Shown here piece by piece: positions 1-8,229 of a DNA stretch of 64,000 nt. The position numbers and the translations under genes were made by a program. The notes beneath the pieces were generated by a model, which saw only the letters and a program-made list of their open reading frames with translations, ran no database searches and had not been told where the DNA came from. Each line of letters opens with the position of its first letter. The stretch's first letter is position 1. This DNA comes from Actinocatenispora sera. GTDB lineage: Bacteria; Actinomycetota; Actinomycetes; Mycobacteriales; Micromonosporaceae. The stretch lies in NCBI RefSeq assembly GCF_018324685.1, contig NZ_AP023354.1, positions 1,178,001-1,242,000 of the forward strand, read 5' to 3'.

Positions 1-1
1 C

Positions 2-1198
2 GGCGGCCCCGTCGCCACCGACTACAGCCACGCCCTCAAGACCGGGTACGACCTGGACGCCGAGCGCTGGCCGTCCGACGTGCTGACCCGGCTCGACGTG
101 CCCGCCAGCCTGCTGCCCGCGGTCGTACGCCCCGGCACCACGCTCGGCGCCGTCGACCGCGCCGCGGCCGAGCAGACCGGTCTGCCCGCCGGTCTGCCGG
201 TCCGCGCCGGGATGACCGACGGCTGCGCGGCGCAGCTCGCCGCCGGCGCGCTCACCGAGGGGTCCTGGAACTCGATCCTCGGCACCACGCTGGTGCTCAA
301 GGGCGTCACCGCGCAGCGGCTCACCGACCCGGGCGGCGCCGTGTACTCGCACCGGCACCCGGACGGCGGCTGGCTGCCCGGCGGGGCGTCCAGCTCGGGC
401 GCCGGCGCGATCGCGGCCGCCTACCCGGGGCTGGGCCCCGCCGAGCTGGATGCGCTGGCCCAGCGCGCCGCCGCGTACGAACCGGCCGGCGCGTTGCGCT
501 ACCCGATCGCCACCGTGGGAGAACGCTTTCCGTTCGTCGATCCGGCCGCCGAGCCGTTCGTGGTCGGCCGCCTCGCCGACGACGCCGACGGGTACGCCGC
601 GCTGCTGCAGGGCGTCGGCTACGTCGAACGGCTCTGCTTCGCCTACCTGCGCAGCCTCGGCGCGCGTACCGACGGGCCCGTCACCCTGACCGGCGGCGGC
701 TCGCGCAGCCGGTACTGGTGCCAGCTGCGCGCGGACATCCTCGGCCGGCCGCTGCGGGTACCGCAGGACGCCGAACCGGCCGTCGGGATGGCCGTGCTGG
801 CCGCCGCCGGTACCGGATCGGTCGCCGCGACCGCCGCCCGGATGGCCCGGCCGTACGTCGAGATCGAGCCGCGGCCGGGCGGGCCGGAACGGTTCACCGA
901 GCCGTACCGGGAGTTCGTCGCCGAGCTGCACCGCCGCGGCTCGATCGGCGCCGACCTGCTCGCCGCCGCCGATGACCCGCGCGCCGACCTTGCCCCCGCC
1001 GCGGCCGGCACGCCCGCCGGCACGGCCGGCACGCCGGCCGGCGCGGACGGCACGACCGTCGAGCAACTCGCCGGTACCCGCGCCGCGGCCGACCCGGCCG
1101 CCGCCGGATCCACCGGCACCGCCGCCGACCGGGCCCCCGTCGCTGCCACGGCGGGGCAGCCCGGCGGCCCCGAGCAGCCAGCGGAGGATCAGACATGA
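2..1198 (+). CDS. FGGY-family carbohydrate kinase, 5' end cut by the window
   Basis: ATP-dependent sugar or polyol kinase of the xylulokinase/ribulokinase (FGGY) family; the substrate cannot be read from sequence. The reading frame is open from base 2, so the N-terminal ATPase half lies upstream of the window. The conserved FGGY segment with the catalytic base is seen at about 203-235 (GMTDGCAAQ; the Asp is at base 218), followed by the ATP-site segment WNSILGTT and a Gly-rich GGGSRS segment near 690-710. The last ~75 residues are Ala/Thr/Pro-rich with AGTP repeats, an unusual tail for this family. The stop overlaps the next start (ATGA at 1195-1198), so this is the head of a coupled operon with a phosphatase, a DeoR regulator and a dehydrogenase. 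Confidence 0.85.
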   Translation, partial: GGPVATDYSHALKTGYDLDAERWPSDVLTRLDVPASLLPAVVRPGTTLGAVDRAAAEQTGLPAGLPVRAGMTDGCAAQLAAGALTEGSWNSILGTTLVLKGVTAQRLTDPGGAVYSHRHPDGGWLPGGASSSGAGAIAAAYPGLGPAELDALAQRAAAYEPAGALRYPIATVGERFPFVDPAAEPFVVGRLADDADGYAALLQGVGYVERLCFAYLRSLGARTDGPVTLTGGGSRSRYWCQLRADILGRPLRVPQDAEPAVGMAVLAAAGTGSVAATAARMARPYVEIEPRPGGPERFTEPYREFVAELHRRGSIGADLLAAADDPRADLAPAAAGTPAGTAGTPAGADGTTVEQLAGTRAAADPAAAGSTGTAADRAPVAATAGQPGGPEQPAEDQT

Positions 1199-1827
1199 GC
1201 CCGACGACGGTGTTCCTGGCCCGGCACGGGCGAACCCCGTGGCACTCGCCGAACCGGTACTGCGGGAGCAGCGACGTCGGCATCGACGAGGTCGGCGTGC
1301 AGCAGGCCGCCCGGCTCGGCGAGTGGGCCCGCACCGCCGGGCTGACCTCGCTGTACCGCACCGATCTGCGCCGCACCCAGCTGACCGCGGAGCCGGTCAC
1401 CGCGGCGACCGGGCTCACCCCCACGGTCGAGCCGCGGCTGCGCGAACTCGACTTCGGCATCGCCGAGGGGCGCACCCTGGACGAACTGCGGGCCAGCCAT
1501 CCGGACGCGGTCGAGAAGTTCGAGCAGGACCCGGTCGAGCATCACTTCCCGGACGGCGAGCACCCCGCCGACGCGGTACGCCGGGCGCGGGCCGGGCTGG
1601 CCGACCTCGTCGCCGCCGATCCGGGCGGCCGGATTCTCGTCGTCGCGCACTCGACGCTGATCCGGCTGCTGGTCACCGACCTGATGGGTGGCCCGCTGGC
1701 GCGCTACCGGGCACTTCTGCCAGATCTTGTACCCACCTCGCTGACGACGTTTCTGGTACGGCCGGGAAATATGGCCCTGGCGGCGTTCAACGTGCCGCCG
1801 ACACCCGAACCGCCCATTACCCGGTAG
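1195..1827 (+). CDS. Histidine phosphatase family protein (phosphoglycerate mutase-like)
   Basis: Phosphatase or mutase that works through a phospho-histidine. The RHG signature is at residues 10-12 (ARHGRT), and the second active-site histidine is in the VVAHSTLIR segment near residue 150. 210 residues is normal for the family. The start ATG overlaps the stop of the sugar kinase. In this context it probably dephosphorylates a sugar phosphate made by the kinase, or acts as a repair phosphatase; this is inference. It could equally be a broad-specificity enzyme of the cobC/gpm type. Confidence 0.85.
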   Translation: MSPTTVFLARHGRTPWHSPNRYCGSSDVGIDEVGVQQAARLGEWARTAGLTSLYRTDLRRTQLTAEPVTAATGLTPTVEPRLRELDFGIAEGRTLDELRASHPDAVEKFEQDPVEHHFPDGEHPADAVRRARAGLADLVAADPGGRILVVAHSTLIRLLVTDLMGGPLARYRALLPDLVPTSLTTFLVRPGNMALAAFNVPPTPEPPITR

Positions 1828-1914
1828 CGAGGCATCCATGAGAGATGGTCAGCGAACGACCAGTAGGTACTGCGCGTCGTGCCTCGTCGGGCTTCCGACG
1901 AAGGAGGAAGGCCG

Positions 1915-2700
1915 ATGAGCAGTGCACCGACCGAGCGGAACCGGCCGGCCCAGCGGCAGGCGGAGATCGCCGAGCACGTGCTCCAGCACGGCTCCGTCGC
2001 CGCGGCCGACCTGGCCGAGAAGTTCCACGTCAGCCTGATGACGATCCACCGCGACCTGGACGAACTGGAACGCCAGGGCGTGGTGCGCAAGTACCGCGGC
2101 GGCGTCAGCTCCCAGCCGTCCAGCGTGTTCGAGTCGAACGTGGCGTACCGGATGCGCTCGTCCACGGCGGAGAAGCAGGCCATCGCGCGGCGGGCGCGGG
2201 AGCTGATCGAACCCGGCATGGCGATCATGCTGGACGACTCCACCACGACGCTGGAACTGGCGAAGCTGCTCACCGACATCACGCCGCTGACCGTGGTGAC
2301 CAACTTCCTGGAGACCATCAAGCTGCTGTCCGCCGCGCCCGGGGTGCGGCTGATGGCGCTCGGTGGCGAGTACTACCCGACCCACGACTCGTTCCTCGGC
2401 GTGCCGTGCATCGAGGCGATCGAGGCGATCCGGGTCGACCTGCTGTTCACGTCCACCTCCGCCGTCTCGGGCGAGTTCGCGTACCACCAGGAGCAGGAGA
2501 TCGTGCTGGTCAAGCGCGCCATGATGCGCTCGGCGCAGCGCAGCATCCTGATGGTCGACCACACCAAGCTGCGCCGGGTCGCGCTGCACCGGCACGCGCA
2601 CGTCACCGATTTCGACCGCATCATCACCGATGCCAAGGCCACCGAGAGCGAACTCGCCGATCTCACCGAGCACGGCGCCCGCTACGAGCTGGCCGACTGA
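1915..2700 (+). CDS. DeoR/GlpR-type transcriptional regulator
   Basis: Sugar-phosphate-responsive repressor, 261 residues. An N-terminal DeoR helix-turn-helix is seen around residues 20-60 (VAAADLAEKFHVSLMTIHRD then LERQGVVRKYRGG), followed by the DeoRC sensor domain with the DDSTTTLELA phosphate-loop segment and a YHQEQE region. The start at 1915 is preferred over an in-frame upstream ATG because a perfect AAGGAGG at 1901-1907 sits at the right distance. It is the likely local regulator of the operon; DeoR proteins are usually released from DNA by a phosphorylated sugar intermediate. Confidence 0.9.
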   Translation: MSSAPTERNRPAQRQAEIAEHVLQHGSVAAADLAEKFHVSLMTIHRDLDELERQGVVRKYRGGVSSQPSSVFESNVAYRMRSSTAEKQAIARRARELIEPGMAIMLDDSTTTLELAKLLTDITPLTVVTNFLETIKLLSAAPGVRLMALGGEYYPTHDSFLGVPCIEAIEAIRVDLLFTSTSAVSGEFAYHQEQEIVLVKRAMMRSAQRSILMVDHTKLRRVALHRHAHVTDFDRIITDAKATESELADLTEHGARYELAD

Positions 2701-2733
2701 CCGCTGCGCCCGGCGCAGCCGAGAGGAGCACCC

Positions 2734-3771
2734 GTGCCCCGGACCCAGGTCCTCGTCGCCGGCGACCACTTCGTCACCGACGCGCTGATCCGCGAGGCGT
2801 TGAACGCGGAGCTGGGCGCCGACGCGCTGTCGGCGACGACACTGACGCTGCCCTGGCCGTACACCCCGTACGGGCGGGTCGCCGAGGTCGACGAGGCGTC
2901 CGGGGACGAGGACTCGCTGATCGCCGCGCTCGCCGGCGCGCAGGTCGCGGTGACCCAGATGGCCCCGTTCACCGAGCGGGTGCTGGCCGCGTCGGACGCG
3001 CTGAAGCTCATCGTGTGCTGCCGTGGCGGCCCGGTGAACATCAACGTCCAGGCCGCCACCGAGCGCGGCATCGCGGTGTGCACCACTCCCGGCCGCAACG
3101 CGGTCGCCGCCGCCGAACACACCGTCGCGCTGTTGCTCTCGGCGCTGCGCGGGATCCCGCAGCGGCACGCCTCGGTACAGGCGGGGGAGTGGCGCAGCGA
3201 CCTCTACGCGCTGACCGAGTGCGGTAGCGAGCTCGCCGGCAGCACCGTCGGCCTGGTCGGGTACGGCGCGATCGGTCGCCGGGTCGCCCGCATCCTCGCC
3301 GCGTTCGACGCCACGGTGCTCGTGCACGACCCGTACCTGCCGGCCGACGCCGAGGTGACCTCCACCCCGCTGGCCGAGCTGCTGTCCCGGTCCGCCGTGG
3401 TCAGCCTGCACGCCCGGCTCAGCGAGGAGACCCGCGGCATGATCGGGGCCGCCGAAATCGCCGCGATGCCGCGCGGCGCGACACTGGTCAACACCGCCCG
3501 CGGCGGCCTGGTCGACTACCCGGCCGTGGTCGAGGCGCTCGGCTCCGGTCAGCTCGGCGCCGCCGCCTTCGACGTGTACGAGACGGAGCCGGTCGATCCC
3601 GCCTCGCCGCTGCTGACCGCACCGCACACCGCGCTCACCCCGCACCTCGCCGGCGCCACCGTACAGACGGCGCAGCGCGCGGCGCGGCTCGCGGCGACCG
3701 CGGTCGGCGCGTACCTGCGGGGCGAGACGCCGCCCGCGCTGGCCAACCCGGACGCCCTCGCGGTGCGCTGA
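2734..3771 (+). CDS. D-2-hydroxyacid dehydrogenase (3-phosphoglycerate dehydrogenase-like)
   Basis: NAD-dependent oxidoreductase of the D-isomer-specific 2-hydroxyacid dehydrogenase family, 345 residues. The Rossmann motif GYGAIG lies near residue 175, and the catalytic triad is visible as Arg in NTARGG, Glu in YETEP and His in TPHLAGA. GTG start with GAGAGGA 12 nt upstream. Located 33 nt after the DeoR gene in the same orientation. It lacks the C-terminal ACT domain of SerA, so a catabolic role on the product of the sugar-kinase pathway is more likely than serine synthesis. Substrate unknown. Confidence 0.85.
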   Translation: MPRTQVLVAGDHFVTDALIREALNAELGADALSATTLTLPWPYTPYGRVAEVDEASGDEDSLIAALAGAQVAVTQMAPFTERVLAASDALKLIVCCRGGPVNINVQAATERGIAVCTTPGRNAVAAAEHTVALLLSALRGIPQRHASVQAGEWRSDLYALTECGSELAGSTVGLVGYGAIGRRVARILAAFDATVLVHDPYLPADAEVTSTPLAELLSRSAVVSLHARLSEETRGMIGAAEIAAMPRGATLVNTARGGLVDYPAVVEALGSGQLGAAAFDVYETEPVDPASPLLTAPHTALTPHLAGATVQTAQRAARLAATAVGAYLRGETPPALANPDALAVR

Positions 3772-3890
3772 CGCCTCGCGGTGCGCCCACGCCTCGCAGC
3801 GCGCTGACGCCGGCGCTGCGCCTGTGCCGGCACCGCCGCCTGCTTCGAGCGTGCGCCGACGCCTCGGCGGCCGGTACGCGGGTGGCCCGC

Positions 3891-3937
3891 CCGGGGCGTG
3901 TCGAAAAATCCCGCGCGGGGTCTCCGACACGCCCCGG
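3891..3937. terminator. Large inverted repeat between convergent genes
   Basis: A perfect 13-bp inverted repeat (3891-3903 with 3925-3937) encloses a 21-nt loop that itself holds the palindrome CCCGCGCGGG (3910-3919). It lies after the dehydrogenase stop and before the convergent lipoprotein gene, so it can serve as a bidirectional terminator. Just before it, 3764-3815 contains imperfect short direct repeats of a GCCTCGCGGTGCGC-type unit. Confidence 0.55.
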
Positions 3938-3991
3938 TCTGTCGTGGCGTGCCCAGCCGCAGCCGGCACGCGGGACTTGCGAAACAGACCC
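3893..3991. repeat. Possible miniature inverted-repeat element
   Basis: The left end (GGGGCGTGTCGAAAAATCCC, 3893-3912) resembles the reverse complement of the right end (GGGTCTGTTTCGCAAGTCCC, from 3991 back to 3972), about 70 percent match with one gap, enclosing 100 bp with internal stem-loops (GCGTGCC at 3949-3955 with GGCACGC at 3965-3971). The right end touches the TAG stop of the lipoprotein gene. No target duplication or transposase is seen, so identity as a MITE or a decayed insertion-sequence end is uncertain. Confidence 0.25.
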
Positions 3992-4821
3992 TAGTCCGCG
4001 GTGGCGGGGCTCGCGGAGCCGGCGGTCGAGGACGGGGTCGGGTTCGGCGCGAGCACGGTGTAGAGCTGCTGCGGCGCCTCCCGGACCTGCGCCGCGGGCG
4101 GCGCCTCCACCCATACCGGCGTGCCGAAGTCGCGGTACCGGGTGGTCACCGTGGACTGCGCCGAGCTGTCCGTCCGCAGCACGCTGATCGCCAACCTGGT
4201 GAGCCGGCCGGACCGGTCCACGGACGCCTCGAACGTGACCCGGCTCGGCGACGGCCCGAGCAGCATGGTCAACTGCTGGGCGGTACGGTCGCCGGCCGCC
4301 CGGGCGCGCAGCGTGGCCAGGTCGATGCGGCCCTGGTAGTGGCCGGGCGAGGTCTCCGCGGCCGACTCGATCGTCTCCAGGTAGCGGGTGCTCAGCGTCG
4401 GGTCGATCGCCTGCGCCAGCACGTTGCCGGGGGCGAGCCGGGCGGTGCGGATCCGCAGCCAGACGTCCGGGTCCTTGTCCACACCCTTGACGTACAGGTC
4501 GGTACCGACCAGCACGGCGTCCATCGCGCCGATCCCGAACGAGCCGTCGAGCTGGCCCAGCTTCCGCTTCGGCTGGTACGAACCGCTGACCCGGGCGATG
4601 CCGGTCCCGCCGTCGAACGCGAAGCTGGTCGCCTCGAGCTTGCGTACCGCCCGGGTCAGCTCGGCGGTGGCGTGCCGGGTCTGGGCCGGGCCGGCGCTCG
4701 GCGTGGCCGACGTGGCGCCGACGGTGTCCCGGGGCTCGCCCTGCGGCGTACCCGAGTCGCGGCATCCGGCGAGCAGCAGGCCGGCGGCGCAGACGGCGAC
4801 CGCCGCGATCATCCGTCGCAT
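3991..4821 (-). CDS. Secreted lipoprotein, LppX/LprG-like
   Basis: 276-residue exported lipoprotein. The N-terminus has a short basic region (MRRM), a hydrophobic stretch and a lipobox LLLAGC, so Cys ~20 would be acylated and the protein tethered to the outer face of the membrane. The remainder (TSFAFDGG, SGSYQPKR, DLYVKG, VWLRI, FEASVDRSGRLTRL) resembles the LppX/LprAFG fold that carries lipids in mycobacteria; that family assignment is by eye. The start at 4821 is supported by AGGAGGAG just upstream and by the signal peptide. The C-terminus is Pro/Ser/Thr-rich. It lies after the rplI terminator and is probably transcribed on its own. Confidence 0.75.
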   Translation of the reverse strand: MRRMIAAVAVCAAGLLLAGCRDSGTPQGEPRDTVGATSATPSAGPAQTRHATAELTRAVRKLEATSFAFDGGTGIARVSGSYQPKRKLGQLDGSFGIGAMDAVLVGTDLYVKGVDKDPDVWLRIRTARLAPGNVLAQAIDPTLSTRYLETIESAAETSPGHYQGRIDLATLRARAAGDRTAQQLTMLLGPSPSRVTFEASVDRSGRLTRLAISVLRTDSSAQSTVTTRYRDFGTPVWVEAPPAAQVREAPQQLYTVLAPNPTPSSTAGSASPATAD

Positions 4822-4982
4822 CGCCGGTCTCCTCCTGCCCGAGTCTGCTCGTCTGCCCGGTCCGATACCGGACCAACTGGCCATCCCGTCAGCATAGGTC
4901 CCGACCTGCGGGTACCGACAGTCTCGACCTGCCGACTGGGAGGCATCGCGGGCGCGCGCCGCGCGGTCCGGCGCCGAAGACA

Positions 4983-5019
4983 CCGGTGCCCGGGCGGTCG
5001 TGGACCGCCCGGGCACCGG
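4983..5019 (-). terminator. Terminator after rplI
   Basis: Perfect 17-bp stem (4983-4999 with 5003-5019) with a 3-nt loop, 17 nt downstream of the rplI stop. No U-tract, typical of high-GC terminators. Confidence 0.8.
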
Positions 5020-5035
5020 GATGGATCTCGCGAAC

Positions 5036-5485
5036 CTACTTCGACGCGACCACGTCGAGGTTGACGGTCGCGACGACCTCCGGGTGCAGCCGCACCGGGA
5101 TCTGGTAGCTGCCGACCGTCTTGATCGGCGAACCGACCTGGAGCCGGCGCCGGTCGAGCGCCGGGCCACCGGCCGCCTGCACGGCGGAGACGACCTCCGC
5201 CGGGGTGACCGAACCGAACAGCCGACCGCCGTCGCCGGCGCGCTCGGTCAGCGTGACCTTCAGCGTGTCGAGCTGGGCCTTGACCTCCTGCGCCTGGTCG
5301 ACGTTGCGGATCTCGCGGATCGAGCGGGCCCGCTTGATCTGCGACACCTGCTTCTCCGCGCCCCGGCTCCAGCTGATCGCGAAGCCCTGCGGGAGCAGGT
5401 AGTTGCGGCCGTAGCCGTTCTTCACCTCGACGATGTCGCCGGGCTCACCGAGGTTGGAAACCTCCTGAGTGAGGATGATCTTCAT
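5036..5485 (-). CDS. rplI: 50S ribosomal protein L9
   Basis: Binds 23S rRNA domain V and limits frameshifting. 149 residues, the usual length. The start [30 protein letters not shown] is the diagnostic L9 N-domain, joined by a long helix to the C-domain ([12 protein letters not shown]). Last gene of rpsF-ssb-rpsR-rplI, 11 nt after rpsR, followed by a strong terminator. Confidence 0.98.
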   Translation of the reverse strand: MKIILTQEVSNLGEPGDIVEVKNGYGRNYLLPQGFAISWSRGAEKQVSQIKRARSIREIRNVDQAQEVKAQLDTLKVTLTERAGDGGRLFGSVTPAEVVSAVQAAGGPALDRRRLQVGSPIKTVGSYQIPVRLHPEVVATVNLDVVASK

Positions 5486-5496
5486 GTCGGTCCCCC

Positions 5497-5736
5497 TCAG
5501 CGGTTCTGCGCGGTGTACGGCAGGAGGGCCATCTCGCGGGCGTTCTTGATGGCGCGCGCGATCTGCCGCTGCTGCTGCGAGTTGACACCGGTGACCCGGC
5601 GGGCCCGGATCTTGCCGCGGTCGGAGATGAACTTCCGAAGCAGCGCGGTGTCCTTGTAGTCGACGTAGATGATCTTCTCTTTGTCGAGAGGATTCACCTT
5701 TTTTTTGGGCTTCCGCAAAGACGGAGGCTTAGCCAT
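5497..5736 (-). CDS. rpsR: 30S ribosomal protein S18, cysteine-free form
   Basis: 79 residues; binds S6 and 16S rRNA on the platform of the small subunit. The core [20 protein letters not shown] and RARRVTG is unmistakable. The position where zinc-binding S18 proteins have CxxC reads VNPLD here and no Cys occurs anywhere, so this is the zinc-independent form placed in the main ribosomal operon. An ATG six codons upstream is rejected because MAKPPSLRK matches the family start. Between ssb (55 nt upstream) and rplI. Confidence 0.97.
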   Translation of the reverse strand: MAKPPSLRKPKKKVNPLDKEKIIYVDYKDTALLRKFISDRGKIRARRVTGVNSQQQRQIARAIKNAREMALLPYTAQNR

Positions 5737-5790
5737 TTCAGTGTTGCCTTTCACGTACGGATGCCGGTGCCGCGCGGGGCGGCACGCCGG

Positions 5791-6303
5791 CTAGAACGGG
5801 GGCTCGTCGTCGAAACCGCTGTTACCGCCGCCGGAGCGGCTCGCGGCCGGAGTGGCCGACGCCCACGGGTCGTCGCCGCCGGAGTTCCCACCACCGGAAC
5901 CGCCGGACGAACCGAACCCGCCACCGCCGCCACCGCTGCGCGACATCTTCTGCACCTTGGCCGTCGCGTACCGCAGGGAGGGGCCGATCTCGTCGACCTC
6001 CATCTCGATGACGGTGCGCTTCTCGCCCTCCCGGGTCTCGTACGACCGCTGCTTGAGCCGGCCCTGCACGATGACCCGGCTGCCGCGCTGCAGCGACTCG
6101 GCGACGTTCTCCGCCGCCTGCCGCCACACCGAACAGCTCAGGAACAGCGCCTCGCCGTCCTTCCACTCGCCGGACTGGCGGTCGAAGGTGCGGGGCGTCG
6201 ACGCGATGCGGAAGCTCGCCACCGCCGCGCCGGAATTGGTGAACCGCAGCTCAGGGTCGTTGACCAGGTTGCCAACGACCGTGATGACGGTCTCTCCTGC
6301 CAT
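5791..6303 (-). CDS. ssb: Single-stranded DNA-binding protein
   Basis: 170 residues. OB-fold in residues 1-115 ([54 protein letters not shown]), then a Gly/Ser-rich linker and the acidic protein-interaction tip DDEPPF at the C-terminus, which recruits replication and repair enzymes. Co-transcribed between rpsF and rpsR, the standard bacterial arrangement. Confidence 0.98.
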   Translation of the reverse strand: MAGETVITVVGNLVNDPELRFTNSGAAVASFRIASTPRTFDRQSGEWKDGEALFLSCSVWRQAAENVAESLQRGSRVIVQGRLKQRSYETREGEKRTVIEMEVDEIGPSLRYATAKVQKMSRSGGGGGGFGSSGGSGGGNSGGDDPWASATPAASRSGGGNSGFDDEPPF

Positions 6304-6372
6304 GACTCACTCCTCACACTCGGACCCCGAGGGTCGCACCGACGTACGACACAACGAGTGACCGATCGGATA

Positions 6373-6663
6373 TCAGTGAATTTCGGGCCGGAGGACCTTG
6401 GTCCGCAGCACCGACTCGTTGAGTCGCAGCTGGCGGTCCAGCTCGGCCACCGCGGCGGGCTCGGCCGACAGGTCGATGACGGCGTAGATGCCCTCGGTCT
6501 TCTTGTTGATCTCGTACGCGAGGCGGCGCCGGCCCCACACGTCGGTCTTCTCGACCGATCCGCCCGAATTGCGGATCACGTTCAGGTACTGGTCGAGCGA
6601 CGGTGCGACGGTGCGCTCCTCGAGATCGGAATCGAGGATCACCATGACTTCGTAGTGACGCAA
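6373..6663 (-). CDS. rpsF: 30S ribosomal protein S6
   Basis: 96 residues, S18 partner on the 30S platform. [17 protein letters not shown] and [17 protein letters not shown] are typical. The start codon is TTG (6661-6663); the downstream ATG would remove the conserved MRHYE segment. The Shine-Dalgarno AGGGGG lies about 10 nt upstream and is part of the 3' strand of a leader stem, so initiation is likely controlled by RNA folding. Confidence 0.97.
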   Translation of the reverse strand: MRHYEVMVILDSDLEERTVAPSLDQYLNVIRNSGGSVEKTDVWGRRRLAYEINKKTEGIYAVIDLSAEPAAVAELDRQLRLNESVLRTKVLRPEIH

Positions 6664-6673
6664 GACGTTCTCA

Positions 6674-6716
6674 CCCCCTGTGGACTAGGCGGCCACGGAC
6701 TTTCCGTGGCAGGAGG
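6674..6716 (-). promoter_or_regulatory. Candidate S6:S18-responsive leader of the rpsF operon
   Basis: Read on the minus strand, CCTCCTG (6716-6710) can pair with CAGGGGG (6680-6674), which contains the rpsF ribosome-binding site. Inside is a perfect hairpin CCACGG-AAAGT-CCGTGG (6709-6693), followed at once by CCG (6692-6690) in an asymmetric internal loop. A hairpin with an adjacent unpaired CCG just before rpsF is the described recognition form of S6:S18-binding leaders. The fit is by eye. Confidence 0.65.
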
Positions 6717-6740
6717 TCTGTGCGTCGTTCGGCACCGAAA

Positions 6741-6764
6741 CGCCGCGGGGACGACCCCGCGGCG
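6741..6764. promoter_or_regulatory. Hairpin in the upstream leader of rpsF
   Basis: Perfect 10-bp stem CGCCGCGGGG / CCCCGCGGCG with a 4-nt loop, about 80 nt before the rpsF start. It may be part of the leader RNA or a terminator-like element. The rest of 6765-6977 shows nothing further. Confidence 0.4.
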
Positions 6765-6977
6765 CGGACCGAACCGTAGAAGGTTATCAGCCGGTGGTCA
6801 CCCGACCCGAACCCGGCGTCCCTGCTCACAGCCCTCTCGGGCGAGGGCGAAGGGCCGCGGGGCGCCCGGTCCGAGCCTTACAGGGTGGGACCTGGGGAGG
6901 AACGACCACACCGATGAGGTGGGAGCCGGCCGCCCCGCGGAGACTATGTGCGCCGTGTCCTGGTGACCACGACGTTG

Positions 6978-7865
6978 TCAACTGTGTGCCGCGCCGCCCC
7001 GACCGCGCTGGGACAGCACCGTTCGTACCGCGGCGGCACCGACGCCGACCAGGCAGATCGCCGCGATCAGGGCGAGCACGCTGGTGGCGCTGTTCGGACC
7101 GACGCTGGCGACCGGGTGCGCCGCCACCGAGCCCGGTGCCTTGGCGATCGAGGTACCGGAGACCTCGCCGCCACCGCCGCTGGTGCCCGAGCCGGCACCC
7201 GGCTCGGCCGCCGAGGACGGCACCGCACCGCGGGCGACCGGGTCGTGCACCTTCGGTGCCGCGCCGCCGTTCGGCTGGTGCCCCGGCACCTGCTGCGCCG
7301 AGCTCGCGTCGCCGGTCGGGTGCTTCGCGGTGCCGCCGGAGTCGCCGGCGTCACCGGACGGCTGGTGCGAGCTGCCGGACGTGGACGAACCGCCGCCGGA
7401 GGTCTCCTTCCCGCCGGTGCTGCTGCTCTCCGCCGGCGTGACGGTGATGGTCGCCGCCTTGTAGTTGCCGTCGCCGCCGCTCGCCAGGCACTCCGGCTTC
7501 ATCGTCGGGTGCACGGTGCCCTGGTCCATCGAGATCGTTTTGCTGTCGCCGGCGGCGATGTCCTTGTAGGTCTGCGAACCGATGGTCAGGGTGGCCTTGA
7601 CCTTCATCTTGTTGACGAACACCACCGAACTGCCCGCCGGCACCGAGACCGGCTGGTCGGTGTCCGGCTTCGACTTGCCGAACAGCCCGATGCCGAGGCC
7701 GCAGTCGCCGGTGTAGTTGATCGTCGCCGCGGGCGACGGGTTCGCCGCGACCGGCGCTGTCGCGAACATCAGTGCGGCACCACCGCCCACCAGGCCGGCG
7801 ACCACCATCGAGGTCGCGGCCACGGTGCGGGCGCGGGGGCGAAGATGTCTTGGCTGATAACGCAT
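6978..7865 (-). CDS. Surface-anchored protein of unknown function
   Basis: 295 residues. Not recognised as a named family. A basic N-terminus and hydrophobic segment (TVAATSMVVAGLVGGGAALM, then AANPSPA) form a signal peptide. Residues ~50-140 look like a single beta-sandwich domain (SVPAGSSVVFVNKMKVKATLTI, DSKTISMDQGTV) with two cysteines that may form a disulfide; its strand pattern recalls cupredoxin-like folds but the copper ligands are not evident. A ~110-residue Ser/Gly/Pro-rich spacer follows, then a C-terminal transmembrane helix (ALIAAICLVGVGAAAV) and a basic tail, which would span the peptidoglycan and anchor the domain. Start chosen for GGGGAG upstream of 7865. Confidence 0.65.
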   Translation of the reverse strand: MRYQPRHLRPRARTVAATSMVVAGLVGGGAALMFATAPVAANPSPAATINYTGDCGLGIGLFGKSKPDTDQPVSVPAGSSVVFVNKMKVKATLTIGSQTYKDIAAGDSKTISMDQGTVHPTMKPECLASGGDGNYKAATITVTPAESSSTGGKETSGGGSSTSGSSHQPSGDAGDSGGTAKHPTGDASSAQQVPGHQPNGGAAPKVHDPVARGAVPSSAAEPGAGSGTSGGGGEVSGTSIAKAPGSVAAHPVASVGPNSATSVLALIAAICLVGVGAAAVRTVLSQRGRGGAAHS

Positions 7866-8229
7866 TCCCGGTCTCCCCAGGTCATTGCGGCAACCCGCGA
7901 GCGGCGGATCTACCGTGTCAACGAGATGCATCACGGTCAGTGACGCCCGTTGCCGCGTTTTCCTGTCGACGTCGTACGGCCGTTGCCCGGTGGCGGCGAC
8001 GGGTCCGCGACAGGCAGCGGCCAGATATGAAGCCCTATCTTGCTACCGATCGGTAGATCGCACAACCCGAACGTTTTCCGGATTTCGGCTACTTGGCCCG
8101 CACCGGTCGCCCTGCGCGACCGCATCCCGACCGTACGGACATGCCGGGCCCGGGCCGCCCACGAGACGGGCCCGGCCGCCCGGCGGGACGGTCCGCGGGA
8201 TGTCGGCGCGACGCCGTAGGCTCGGCGGC
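7866..8229. promoter_or_regulatory. Divergent intergenic region with two inverted repeats
   Basis: 364 bp between the surface-protein gene (minus) and the endonuclease IV-type gene (plus). It holds ACCGTG (7912-7917) with CACGGT (7932-7937), 14-nt spacer, and the perfect 14-bp palindrome CTACCGATCGGTAG (8043-8056), which has the form of a TetR-type operator. A -10-like TAGGCT is at 8217-8222, seven bases before the ATG at 8230, indicating a leaderless transcript. No gene is seen inside. Confidence 0.5.
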
